From Beroe forskalii (Eukaryota > Ctenophora > Nuda > Beroida > Beroidae): 64,000 nt of DNA. A program made the translations under genes and the position numbers. This document shows positions 1 to 9,918 of this stretch, piece by piece (the stretch's first letter is position 1; each line of letters begins with the position of its first letter). The notes beneath the pieces are model-generated. The model worked only from the letters and a program-made list of their open reading frames with translations, had not been told where the DNA came from and did no database searches. The DNA is taken from contig WFMF01000270.1 of assembly GCA_011033025.1 (NCBI GenBank), positions 1-64,000 of the forward strand, written 5' to 3'.

Positions 1-60
1 TAAAAAAGGGTACCAATTTAATCTAATCTAAACCCCAGAACCTTGCTAAACATTGTCAAA

Positions 61-532
61 TACCTTATCGGACATAACTATCACGGACATTAAAGTCACG
101 CTGAGCACCTCAGCGTGAATATTAATGTCCGTGAAAATTTTGTCCGTGATACTTTTGTCCGTGATTTTCAGGTCCGTGAAAATTAAGTCCGGTATTTCCT
201 CTTAAAATTTCTAGGGTAGAGACGCAAAATTTCTGACTTTATCTCTTTAAATGCACAAATGATAAAAATTTTTAGGAAACTATTCTTCTTTTTCATGCTT
301 AATACCTGCAATATGGAAATTTATCATATTAATAAACGAAAAATATTGAAAAAAATCTTCATTTCAAGTATTCAAAGTGGGAAAAAATCGTGGGAAAAAA
401 TGGGAAAAATCGAGACGATAATTTCGAATTTTTGTTGAAATTTGAAGTGGCAGGATCGAGCGTGAATATTAATGTTCGTGAAATTTTAGGTCCGTGAAAC
501 TAAAGTCCGTGATAATTATGTCCGATAAGGTA
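61..532. mobile_element. MITE-like element with TA target duplication
   Basis: The body runs 63-530 between TA dinucleotides at 61-62 and 531-532. The ends are inverted copies: the left end reads CCTTATCGGACATAACTATC and the right end is its complement with one mismatch. Inside, the octamer GTCCGTGA or a close variant recurs many times near both ends, and a perfect 9-bp hairpin (97-117) lies next to the left end. There is no coding potential. TA duplication suggests mobilisation by a Tc1/mariner-type transposase (inference). Confidence 0.7.
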
Positions 533-785
533 GGAAGCAACGTCAAACCTAAAGCACTGTTAGGCTACAGAAGTGAAAGAAGTCGAAATAATAATAATAT
601 GTTCAACTTATATTTTAAAGTGGCACAACTTCTAACACACTCAGGTGTGCCACGAAAACAAGACTGTCAGTATTAGATAAACAGCGCCCAAAAACAAATA
701 CACTAAAAACTAAGCCAAAATCAAAGAATCAAAATCCCCATGCACTGTTTAATGAAATAATACAGAGAAGAATCAACAGTTTAAC

Positions 786-2036
786 CTATGTATCAGGGAA
801 AGCCTCAAGAAATAAATGCGTTTTCAGAGCACTTTTGAATGAAATAATATCTGAACAACATTTGACATGTTGGGGAAGACTATTCCACAACTTTGGACCA
901 ACTTTAGAAAACGATCGATCACCAAAATTTGAAAACATGTTCGGTTCTTTCAATTGGACATTTGACCCTAATATATTAGCATAATTTAATTCAGAAGAGA
1001 GATAAACTGGACCTGAATTGTTCAAGCATTTAAATACCAGCAAGAGAATCTTATATTTTATTCTCTGCTTGACAGGAAGCCAGTGAAGCACCTTCAAAGT
1101 ATCTCCAACGTGGTCATGTTTATAAAGTCCCACTATACACTTGGCAGCAGCATTCTGAATTCTTTGGAGTTCTATTAAGCTGTTCTCATTAATTCCAAAG
1201 TACAGACAATTGCAATAGTCTAGTTTACAGACAATGAGACTGTTAATGATAAGCTTCAGCTGATCTCTGTCAAACAAGAACCTACGTTTATTTATGTTGC
1301 GCAACATTCTGAATGAGTCCTGCTTTACTTTGATGATTTGATTTCTGAAGCTTAAACGTTCGTCAAACAGCACCCCCAAGTTTTTCGCAGTGCTGGTGAA
1401 GCGAACACATATTTCCCCTGGCAGAAACACTCCTTTAATAGTGATTTTCTTGAGAACGTTTGGGGGAGCAAATATCATGATTTGTGTTTTTCCAGGGTTT
1501 AACAGTAAGCAATATTCGAACATCCAATCTTGAATTGTTTTAAAACATGTTGAAATGCTAGAATTCAGGAAGACTGCTTGCTCAGTGGGTCTAAAGGATT
1601 TGTAAACCTGTTGGTCATCTGCATAACCATGGACATTGAAGCCAGTCTTTTTTATGACACTGTATAGAGACCTTACATAGATGTTAAACAAAACTGGACC
1701 TAAAACACTTCCTTGAGGTACCCCAAATAGGAGTTCAATGTCTTCTGAGGTGGTTGATCCAAGTCGTATACGTTGTGCCCTGCCGGTTAGGAAAGATTTG
1801 AACCATTTCAGCACAGTTCCTCTAAGCTTGATTTCATCATGCAATATCTTCAAAAGTATCTTGTGTGATACAGTATCAAACGCTGCACTTAAGTCCAGCA
1901 TGAGTAACACGGTAGCTGACCTAGAATCAAAAGCACACAGAAGATCATTTGTTACTTTTAGCAGGATGGTTTCCGTAGAGTGATGCTTCTTGTATGCTGA
2001 TTGTTCACTTATGTGCATTCCTTGTGATTCCATATG
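786..2036 (-). pseudogene. LINE ORF2 3' half: reverse transcriptase
   Basis: An open frame on the minus strand carries the RT: QSAYKKHHSTETILL, LDLSAAFDTVSH (first catalytic Asp), FGVPQGSVLGPVLF and GYADDQQVY (the YADD catalytic pair), then a thumb and the C-terminal block typical of CR1/L2 elements (LDYCNCLYFG, LQRIQNAAAKCIVG, LHWLPVKQRIKYKILLLVFK, LWNSLPQHVK). The N-terminal part of the polyprotein lies in the preceding frame, so this half has no start of its own; the first ATG at 2033 is only an internal Met. All catalytic residues seen are intact, so the single frameshift is the one obvious lesion. Confidence 0.85.
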
Positions 2037-2040
2037 ACTG

Positions 2041-3666
2041 TTAAGGCGTCACCAGCTTTCCTAAGAATGAGAGATTTGATATAGGCCGGTAGTTCTTGAA
2101 GTTATTAGGATCCAGGTTGTGATCTTTGATGGTTGGAATTATGTCGGCAATTTTAAGGCCATCCATAGAACCATTTTTGAGAGACATATTCACAAGTTCA
2201 CAGAGGCTGGGATAAAGTATATCAATATTTTCCTGGACTACTACAGAGGGGAGGAAGTCATTTGGTGCACATTTAATGCCACTGTCTTTTATGATATCCT
2301 TCAATTCATCAACAGTGCAGGGTTCAAACTCGCTGAGAAATCCATCATTCCATTGAGATTTATCTACTGAATCCAGTGACTGTAACGAAGCACTTCCTAG
2401 ACTGGTATTGAAGTTGTCCATAATACCATGAATCTTATCAACAAAGTAAGAATTGAAATCTGAGGCTAGGCTACCAATGTCTTCATAATCTGGCATGGGT
2501 GACACACTCTTCCTATCCAGTTCAGTGTTGACAACATTGTACAAAGCTTTTAAATTACTGGCATTTTGTTTTATCATGTTACCATAGAAGCACTTCTTCT
2601 TGGTGTTCCGTAGTATTTGAGTGTCCAGTAGAGCGTCTCGGTACTGTTCTTCATCATCACTGTTTTTTGTCTTTCTCCATGTTCGTTCAAGTTTTCTACA
2701 GAGTGCTCTTTGTTTCTTGTACTCAGTGTCGAACCAAGGGGCATGAGGAACATCAGAAATAGTTTTCGTGACCACAGGTGCATGTGTATCTATTAACTTT
2801 TGAAGACCATTGAAGAAACCAAGTACACACTGCTTGAATTGATAACTTTGATCAAGGATCGAATATCTTGATAAGAATCCCTCAATCTCTATTGTTAGCA
2901 CTGTATGGTCAATCTTTTTCATCTCCCTGTATGAGACTTGTTTCACCGACTTCTTAGATAGCTTCAGAACAAGGCTTGATAGGAAGACTGGGTAATGGTC
3001 ACTTACATTTAAAACATAATCAACTTTCACTGAGTCAGGATCAATGAGGTCAGTACTGTAGAATAGTAAATCTATACAGCCACCATCCTTATGAGTAGGT
3101 GTGTCACTCAGTAGTTGCAAGCCATATGACTCGGTAGTTTCTAGGAGTTTCTTAGCATCATTACTAGGACGCTCCATGTGGATATTGAAATCCCCAGCAA
3201 TGATAACATTCTCAAACTGTAGGGACAATTTGCCAAGAAGATCATTCAGATCAGTAAAGAACTTGCTGCTCACTGGACCAGTTCTGTATAGACAAACACA
3301 AACAACATTATTGAAGTCAGATATCCCTGTCAACTTTCCTACAACGAAGCTGAAGGTAGAGATCTCATGAGCATCAATGTTGATAATTTTGATCTTCATG
3401 TGGTTTTTGAAAATTAGTCCAGTACCACCACCACGCATATCAATTCTGTAGTCATGTATGATGTTATAGCCATATGATTTGATGGTAGCAGTAGACACAT
3501 TGTTTCTGTCAGTTAGCCATGTCTCTGATATAAAGGCAATGTCTATGTTATTGTCCTGTAATAACATCATCAGTTGATCACATTTGTTGTTGATACTTCT
3601 TGGATTCCAAACCAAAAAGTGAAGTGTGTTATGTTTGCCCAGTTCAGAATCTATTAGTTTTTTGAA
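2041..3666 (-). pseudogene. LINE ORF2 5' half: AP-endonuclease domain
   Basis: This frame is open from 3666 (just after a stop at 3669-3667) to 2041. It begins with the family signature LVWNPRSINNKCDQL and continues with SETWL, GGGTGL, AGDFNIHMERP and SDHYPVF, the catalytic blocks of the apurinic-like endonuclease that nicks target DNA for target-primed reverse transcription. The end of the frame already carries the start of the RT region (FKNYRPISNLSFLGKLV). It then stops, because the reading frame shifts by one base near 2041-2050 and the RT continues in the next frame. Start codon use is unclear; the first in-frame ATG is about 17 codons downstream of the signature. Confidence 0.82.
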
Positions 3667-4781
3667 CTATCATTGTAGTAGGAAATGGATGCTTTAAGCT
3701 TTTGTTGCTTATTCAAGTAGCTAGGACAGGAAAGTGAACTTGCAACATGATGAAGATCTGACAGTCCAGCTTTTTTGCAATTAATGCAACACATAACATT
3801 ATGGGCAGGGTTATCACCATGGGGACATCCAGATGTCTCATGATCTGGTGAAGCACATACACCACAACATGCTGCTGCCGAACATTCTTTAGCATAGTGC
3901 CCAAAGTCCTGACACTTGTTACACCGTTTAATATAGGACAGTTGATCATAGACACGACAGCTAGACATGGAGCAGAATAGTTTATCACCTGTAGACTTGA
4001 TAGCATGCCTAATATTCTCACTTAGCCGTATGATTGCCTGCTTAATGTTAGGGTTCTTTTTTATAGGTTTAATAACCAAAATTTCAAACAAGGAGTCATC
4101 TTCTTTGGCTAAGTCTGCAACACAGGGATTTTGCTTGAATATCGTGTCTAGAAGTGTGCCCTTAGAATCCTTATCAAAGTTACTAGGTATTCCTACCATA
4201 GAAATTGCAGGATACTTTTGTTTTGGTTCTGCAACTTTGTCAGTTGGAATACCAGAAGCAACAAGTTCAGTTTTCAACTTTTCTCTGGCAACTTGGGAGG
4301 GAAGTACAAAGACATGATCCCCTTTTTTATTTGTATATTGACCACTTACTTGTAATCCATTGTCAGTGACAGATTTCTCAATTTGGTTAGCTTGCAATTT
4401 TACCTCTTTATCAACAACAAGAAGCGATTTCACACGGTCTTTATCATTCCACACATTATAAGCGGCACTCGCCTGAGTTGCTGTAGCTGTTGGAATACCT
4501 GAGCTGCTGTCCTTTCCAGCCACAGTTAATGCAGTCAGCATTGTCTTTATTGCTGAGACATCTTCTGACAGATTTGTTACACGCTTATCAAGGATCTGAA
4601 CATTATCATTAGTAGTGCAAGTTTCTTTATTTTCAAACACTGTTAAACAGGGGTCACAAATAAATCGAAAATTGCCAGGTCTGTGAGCAAATTTCCCAAC
4701 TTTGTTAATAGCTTTGAAGAATGATTTAGCATCACTGTTACTCAAAATATCATCATCACTGTTGTCAAAACATCCATTCAT
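3654..4781 (-). CDS. LINE ORF1, nucleic-acid-binding protein with zinc knuckles
   Basis: This 375-residue open frame starts at the ATG at 4781; the frame is open further upstream but only with non-ATG codons. Near residues 40-55 is a Cys-rich stretch (FRFICDPC). The C-terminal third has a cluster of Cys/His knuckles: CNKCQDFGHYAKEC, then CCGVCASPDHETSGCPHG, then CCINCKK. That is the usual make-up of ORF1 in CR1-like LINEs, where the protein packages the element RNA. It ends at 3654, overlapping the open ORF2 frame by 13 bases. ORF2 has no ATG there, so its translation probably depends on reinitiation or frameshifting (inference). No internal stops are seen. Confidence 0.8.
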   Translation of the reverse strand: MNGCFDNSDDDILSNSDAKSFFKAINKVGKFAHRPGNFRFICDPCLTVFENKETCTTNDNVQILDKRVTNLSEDVSAIKTMLTALTVAGKDSSSGIPTATATQASAAYNVWNDKDRVKSLLVVDKEVKLQANQIEKSVTDNGLQVSGQYTNKKGDHVFVLPSQVAREKLKTELVASGIPTDKVAEPKQKYPAISMVGIPSNFDKDSKGTLLDTIFKQNPCVADLAKEDDSLFEILVIKPIKKNPNIKQAIIRLSENIRHAIKSTGDKLFCSMSSCRVYDQLSYIKRCNKCQDFGHYAKECSAAACCGVCASPDHETSGCPHGDNPAHNVMCCINCKKAGLSDLHHVASSLSCPSYLNKQQKLKASISYYNDSSKN

Positions 4782-4790
4782 ATGAAATAG

Positions 4791-7151
4791 TACAGTCAAA
4801 TCTGGCCGAAAATGGCCCAAAATCGGAACAAATTCTACACCAAGCGATTTTGACTGTTTTCTATAGTTTTTTGCCCAAAAAATCGATCTAGCAACTTTCT
4901 GGGACTTTCCGGGGTGGGGAAAGTGTCGAAAAATCGATTTTTAGTTGAGGAGCAGCCGACTGACCAGTGAAAATTCGTAATTTGGACCAGGAAGGTCGTA
5001 GAGACTTCGTTTTAGGCTTAAAAGAAGCGCAATGGCCATGTTTATATACGACTTGTTAATAGACATATGCCCTAGAATGCTCAGGAACAGAGTTATGGGC
5101 GAAAAACTGTTTTTTTGGGCACCTGCGATACATTGTGGAAGCGATTTTTGTATCTCGGCCCAGGAAGGTCGTAGAGACTTCGTTTTAGGCTAAAAAGAAG
5201 CGCAATGGCCTTGTTAATATACGACTTGTTAATAAACATATGCCCCAAAATGGTGAGGAACCGAGTTTTGGGCGAAAAACTGATTTTTTGGGCACCCGCA
5301 AGACATTTTGGAAGCGATTTTGTATCTCGGCCCATGAAGGTCGTACAGACTTCGTTTAGGGCTGAAAAGAAGCGCAATAGCCATGTTTATATAAGACTTG
5401 TTAATAAACATGTGCCCTAAAATGCTCAGAAACAGAGTTATGGGCGAAAAACTATTTTTGGGCACTCGCAAGACATTGTGGAAGCGATTTTTTGTATCTT
5501 GGCTCTGAAGGTCGTAGAGACTTCGTTTTGGACTTAAAAGAAGTGAAATGGTCTTTGTTTATATACGGCTTGCTAATAATTATATGCCCTAAAATGCTGA
5601 GGAACCGAGTTATGGGCGAAAAACTGTTTTTAGGCACCTGTTTTCGGCCCAGGAAGGTCATAGAAGCTTGATTTTGGACTTGTACGACTTGTGAATAAAC
5701 ATATGTCCTCAAATGCTCCAGAACAAAGTTATGGGCGAAACACTGATTTTTTTTGGGCATTTTAAGACAAGGGCAATGCTATTTCTGCCCAAGAGGCTTG
5801 TAGATTTCATTGTAGACCTCAGGTTATTGGCAAAAACCCGATGTTTGGTCAATCATGGGGCATGACTCATTAGACATGGCTGAAGTATAATCCTAGCTCA
5901 GCAAAGCACTATGGACTAAGTTTTAGGTATTGCTACACATACAGGTCGTAGAGCTAGGTGTCATCAATGATTCATTGATGATGATTGATGATTCATTGAT
6001 TCAATGAATCATCAATCATCATCAATCATCATCTTTACAGCTTTACATTAGCCCCTAATAGTCTACACGGTTGCAGTTCTTTTTAAGTTTTAACCCATAT
6101 TCTCCCATTGTCCTATATATAGGACAGGTACTATATAGAAGTACCCTTCTTGGGGCAAAGCTGTGATACGAAAATTGTGTTTGCCTTAGTAGGGAGCCCC
6201 ATATCAGTTTCATCAAATCCATACAAGTATGTATTAAACATGGCCATTGCATTATTTTAATAAGTTCCAATGACCTTCCTAGGCTGAGATACAGCCCAGG
6301 AAAATTGCCTCTACTCAGAAGAAAACTAAAATTACATAACTTTGTTCTAAAGCATTTTAGGACATATCTTTGATAACAAGTAGTACATAATACACACGCC
6401 CATTGCGCGTATTTTAAGCACACAATAAAATCTCTACTCAAGACTCTTGGGCGAGATACAAAAAATTGCTTCCACAATGTCTCGTGGGTGCCCGAAAAAC
6501 AGTTTTTCGCCCATAACTCGGTTCCTGAGCATTTTAGGACATATGTTTATAACAAGTCGTATATAAACATGGCCATTGCGATTCTTTTAAGCCTAAAACG
6601 AAGTCTCTACGACCTTCCTGGGCCGAGATACAAAAATCGCTTCCACTATGTATCGTGGGTGCCCAAAAAACAGTTTTTCGCCCATAACTCGGTTCCTGAG
6701 CATTTTAGGACATATGTTTACTAACAAGTCGTATATAAACATGGCCATTGCGCTTCTTTTAAGCCTAAAACGAAGTCTCTACGACCTTCCTGGGCCGAGA
6801 TACAAAAATCGCTTCCACAATGTATCGCAGGTGCCCAAAAAACAGTTTTTCGCCCATAACTCTGTTCCTGAGCATTCTAGGGCATATGTTTATTAACAAG
6901 TCGTATATAAACATGGCCATTGCGCTTCTTTTAAGCCTAAAACGAAGTCTCTACGACCTTCCTGGGCCAAGTTACGATTTTTCACAGGTCAGTCGGCTGC
7001 TCCTCAATTAAAAATCGATTTTTCGGCACTTTCCCCACCCCGGAAAGTCCCGGAAAGTTGCTAGATCGATTTTTTGGGCGAAAAACTATAGAAAACAGTC
7101 AAAATCGCTTGGTGTAGAATTTGTTCCTGAAAAAATTAGGATTTGACTGTA
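4791..7151. mobile_element. Fold-back DNA element with 172-bp repeat arms, TA duplication
   Basis: The body is 4793-7149, flanked by TA. The TIRs begin CAGTCAAATC, and the inverted similarity continues for many hundreds of bases. The left arm (about 5020-5760) holds tandem units of 172-173 bp; the right arm (about 6480-6960) holds the same units reversed. The two halves meet at a perfect 23-bp inverted repeat with a 1-base spacer (5977-6023). More diverged copies of the unit fill 6055-6480. No transposase is encoded. CAGT ends plus TA duplication suggest a Tc1/mariner-type mobiliser (inference). The inferred empty site, ATAGTACTAT, is a palindrome centred on TA. Confidence 0.82.
5977..6023. 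repeat. Perfect palindrome at the centre of the fold-back element
   Basis: Two 23-base arms built from GATGATT/CATTGA words are exact reverse complements separated by one T at 6000. It marks the symmetry centre of the element at 4793-7149 and would extrude readily as a cruciform. Confidence 0.9.
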
Positions 7152-7240
7152 CTATTATTCTATAATTTGATTGTAAAAGTGCCAAGAAATTGATAAATAT
7201 TTGTTTTCTTGATAGATATTTGTTTCCTTGAAAACTTGAA

Positions 7241-7894
7241 AATATATGGGGGTGTCACTGTCCCAACTGTCCCAAACTCAAGAAAAAGTGGATTGGGACA
7301 GGCCGCTGGGACAAATGGGACATTTGGGACAATTGGGACAAATGGGACAGAGAAAATGGAGCAAATGGGACTCAAAAAAGTGAATGCAGACTGGGACAAT
7401 TGGGACAATTGAGACAAATGGGACAGAGAAAATGGAGCAGATGGGACTCAAAAAAGTGAATGCAGACTGGGACATTTGGGACAATTGGGACAAAATTGAC
7501 AGAGACAACTGTGTTTTTGAGCGGCAGTTTTGTGTTTTTTTGTCTCACAGCCTGTTACATAGCAGCACTTGCTGCCTTGCAACTGCCTTTGTCTTTTTCC
7601 TATCATAGGTTTTGGGATAGGGAAGTGGGAACACTTAACCACTGCAAACAAACACAACCAAAGTCCAAAATATGTACTTAGTTTACTAGTATGAATATAA
7701 CTGTCATTGCAATGATAGAAAAACTTGGATCAATGTAAAAAATGATAAATGACTGATTTTTCAATTTTTTGTTTGTCCCAATTGTCCCAAATGTCCTGGC
7801 AGTTGTCCTAATTGTCCCAAAAACCAGTCCCAAACTCAAAAAAAGTAAACTGGGACAGGTACAATTGGGACAGTGACACTCCCCCCAATATATG
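7241..7894. mobile_element. hAT-like non-autonomous element with GGGACAATT words
   Basis: The body is 7249-7886 with the 8-bp duplication AATATATG at 7241-7248 and 7887-7894. The ends are inverted: GGGGTGTCACTGTCCCAA on the left; the right end complements it apart from two extra bases. The interior has a minisatellite of GGGACAATT/GGGACAAATG words, with a longer unit of about 77 bases repeated twice in 7320-7480. The stretch 7500-7750 is unique and is found again in reverse near 47.16-47.48 kb. An 8-bp duplication fits hAT or a similar superfamily. No transposase frame is seen. Confidence 0.75.
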
Positions 7895-8020
7895 ATTTCA
7901 TTATCCTATAATACTTTCAGGTTACAGGCACTACCGAACGGCTTGTTGGCTCGTACTGTCGAAGATCAACAGGCGCTTAGTCACGAAATAGTTAGGATTT
8001 TCTTCAGAAAAGGGGACGCA

Positions 8021-8054
8021 TGACGTGACGCGTGACGTGACGCGTCATGTCACG
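8021..8054. repeat. CRE-like tandem/palindromic TGACGTGACGCG
   Basis: The 12-mer TGACGTGACGCG occurs twice back to back (8021-8032, 8033-8044), followed by an inverted copy (TCATGTCACG), giving a near-perfect dyad. TGACGTGA resembles an ATF/CREB half site, but no gene adjoins it, so a regulatory role is speculative. Confidence 0.5.
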
Positions 8055-8238
8055 ACTCACGATTAGTTGGGGTCTTATCATGGGGACTTATAACTTCCGT
8101 ACACTCGTCGAACAGAAACATTTGCCTATATGTAAGTGACTACACTGTAATTATAGAATTTGAACACTAATGAATTATATTAGATCGCTATATTGTAATA
8201 CTATAGATTTAATAGAACTATTAACCGAAGTAGAGATT

Positions 8239-8363
8239 AGTAACATGATATATGTTGCGAGCGCAGCGAGAAACATATATATGCATTATTGTACGAGGCG
8301 AAGCCGAGTTCAATAATGATGTGTTTTGTACGAGGCGAAGCCGAGTTCAAAACTAGATGTTAC
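8239..8363. repeat. Three consecutive hairpins inside an outer stem, shared loop core
   Basis: The outer stem AGTAACAT/ATGTTACT (8239-8246, 8356-8363) encloses three hairpins. Hairpin 1: ATATATGTT/AACATATAT (8248-8280) around GCGAGCGCAGCGAG. Hairpin 2: CATTATTG/CAATAATG (8284-8318). Hairpin 3: GTTTTG/CAAAAC (8323-8353). Hairpins 2 and 3 have the identical 19-base loop TACGAGGCGAAGCCGAGTT on unrelated stems; the loop itself contains the mini-hairpin GGC-GAA-GCC. There is no coding potential and I do not recognise the family. Confidence 0.75.
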
Positions 8364-9113
8364 TTATCTTTACTGAGGTTAATAGTGATATTATATGGCG
8401 AAACCACTCATTAAACGAAGGTAAAACATGGATAATAATGGTCTTTCGATGGGAGCTGCAGACTTCCGGAAGCAAGAGCCATCATGGTAATCTTATTCAC
8501 AGGGCTGATTACATTTAGTTTTAAAAGTATTGAATACTCAAATATGCAGTACAGAATTACGTAGTTACGCAGTTACAGGCTGAATCAAAATGAATTACCA
8601 CGGATTATAGTTAGATAATTCGTTCATCTTCATGTGTTGAACCGGTAACTTAATGAAGCGATACACGTTTTCCCCTTCACCTGAACATCATAGTAATTCT
8701 TGAAATTCCATAAGAATTAGAGTGGGGTACCACATATAAGGCAGCTTGGTCGGTACTTTTGATTCGCTACTTCTACGCATGATAATGACGCTATAAGAGT
8801 CTACCGCTAATTTGTTTGGCAGAAAGTTTTAACATTCTAATTGTGGTTCATGATTCATCTCGATTCTCGATTCTCGAGTACAGAGTCATGTCAAACCGTG
8901 ATACCGGAAATAAATTGTAAGCCCGGATGAACAGTATGTGTTTCAATCGCCGTTTGCTATCATGGATTTCGTTAACTTTAGATTTAGAGCAGCTAATTTT
9001 TGACTCCTCTGACTTTGAGAAGCTCTAATTGCTTAATTGCTGTTGCGACGAATGTGATTATGCAGCCAAGATTAAGATTGTTTAATTGAAAAAAAATACT
9101 CTTAATGTCGTTG

Positions 9114-9200
9114 GGGTTATTCGGTCGATCTGGACCGAATAACCCGTCTCAGGGACTCAATATAAAGGGTTATTAACCTGGTTCACGGTTAGTAACCCTT
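9114..9200. repeat. Two adjacent long hairpins
   Basis: Hairpin one has a perfect 13-bp stem GGGTTATTCGGTC/GACCGAATAACCC (9114-9126, 9133-9145) with a 6-base loop. Hairpin two has a 14-bp stem with one mismatch, AAGGGTTATTAACC/GGTTAGTAACCCTT (9165-9178, 9187-9200), with an 8-base loop. Both stems contain GGGTTATT. No gene is nearby. Confidence 0.75.
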
Positions 9201-9259
9201 CAATACTACTATGTACATGATAGCAAATAAGGGCTTGGGAGCCATATAATATCACTAAA

Positions 9260-9347
9260 CACTATTTTGGTGTGGATTTTCCTTATTTCACACGGCCTCG
9301 CCTCGAGGAAAATTCTCAAAGTCACACCTCAATACTTCAATATAGTG
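9260..9347. repeat. Nested hairpin with the CGAGGCGARGCCG core
   Basis: Nested inverted pairs are CACTAT/ATAGTG (9260, 9342), GGTGTG/CACACC (9269, 9323) and ATTTTCCT/AGGAAAAT (9276, 9306). The innermost loop holds CGGCCTCGCCTCG (9293-9305), which is, in reverse complement, the loop core of the hairpins near 8.3 kb with one change. Confidence 0.6.
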
Positions 9348-9779
9348 ACTGTGAAGTAACAGTATATAACACTACACCTATAATAAAGTAATAATACTCG
9401 TATGTTATAACATCGATATTACGAACTGACACCATGAGTTTTTATATTTGAACATAATAATCCCTATACTGGACAAGTTCCTTGCCCTGTATTGCTAAGA
9501 CAATCTCTACTGAAATATAAGCGGGTAGGGTAAAACGCTATGATGCTCTTAAGACTTTAAGACTATTCTCTTTCGGTTGCAATATGAGCCATCATTATCT
9601 TAATCTAGTTCAGCTGTAGGTACTCGACTGTCAGTATTTAGAATCTCTTCAGTTTCCAAATGCGCCAGTTTGTGACGTTTGTGACGTATGTACGGACTCT
9701 TGTGTGATAATTGTGATAATCAATTAATGTTTAATTTAGCGAATTGGGCACTTCTCAGCGGAATGTCCATTCGAGCAAT

Positions 9780-9827
9780 CGATCGACCGATGTGTTATAC
9801 ATGCGCCCTATATACATCGGTCGATCG
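9780..9827. repeat. 14-bp perfect hairpin
   Basis: CGATCGACCGATGT (9780-9793) pairs exactly with ACATCGGTCGATCG (9814-9827). The 20-base loop contains TATACATGCGCC. A second partial copy of CCGATGTGTTA plus TTATGCATGCCCC follows at about 9868-9893. Confidence 0.7.
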
Positions 9828-9918
9828 AATGGAATTGGTCGATCAATCAAGGTTCCATTCTAACAACCGATGTGTTAATTGTTATGCATGCCCCAAGTTT
9901 AGTTCATTAAGTCAATAT

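Larger units (their letters stand above)
587..4781 (-). mobile_element. CR1-like non-LTR retrotransposon, nearly complete but broken
   Basis: In minus orientation this reads ORF1 with zinc knuckles (4781-3654), then ORF2 with an AP-endonuclease (from 3666) and a reverse transcriptase (to 786), then about 190 bases of 3' tail ending in an (ATT)n run near 602-587, a common LINE 3' end. The RT block and the C-terminal block resemble the CR1/L2/Rex1 group (family knowledge). The 5' end is cut off 10 bp before the ORF1 ATG by the transposon at 4793-7149, so any remaining 5' UTR would lie beyond 7151. No target duplication was found. One frameshift in ORF2 makes this copy inactive. Confidence 0.85.
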
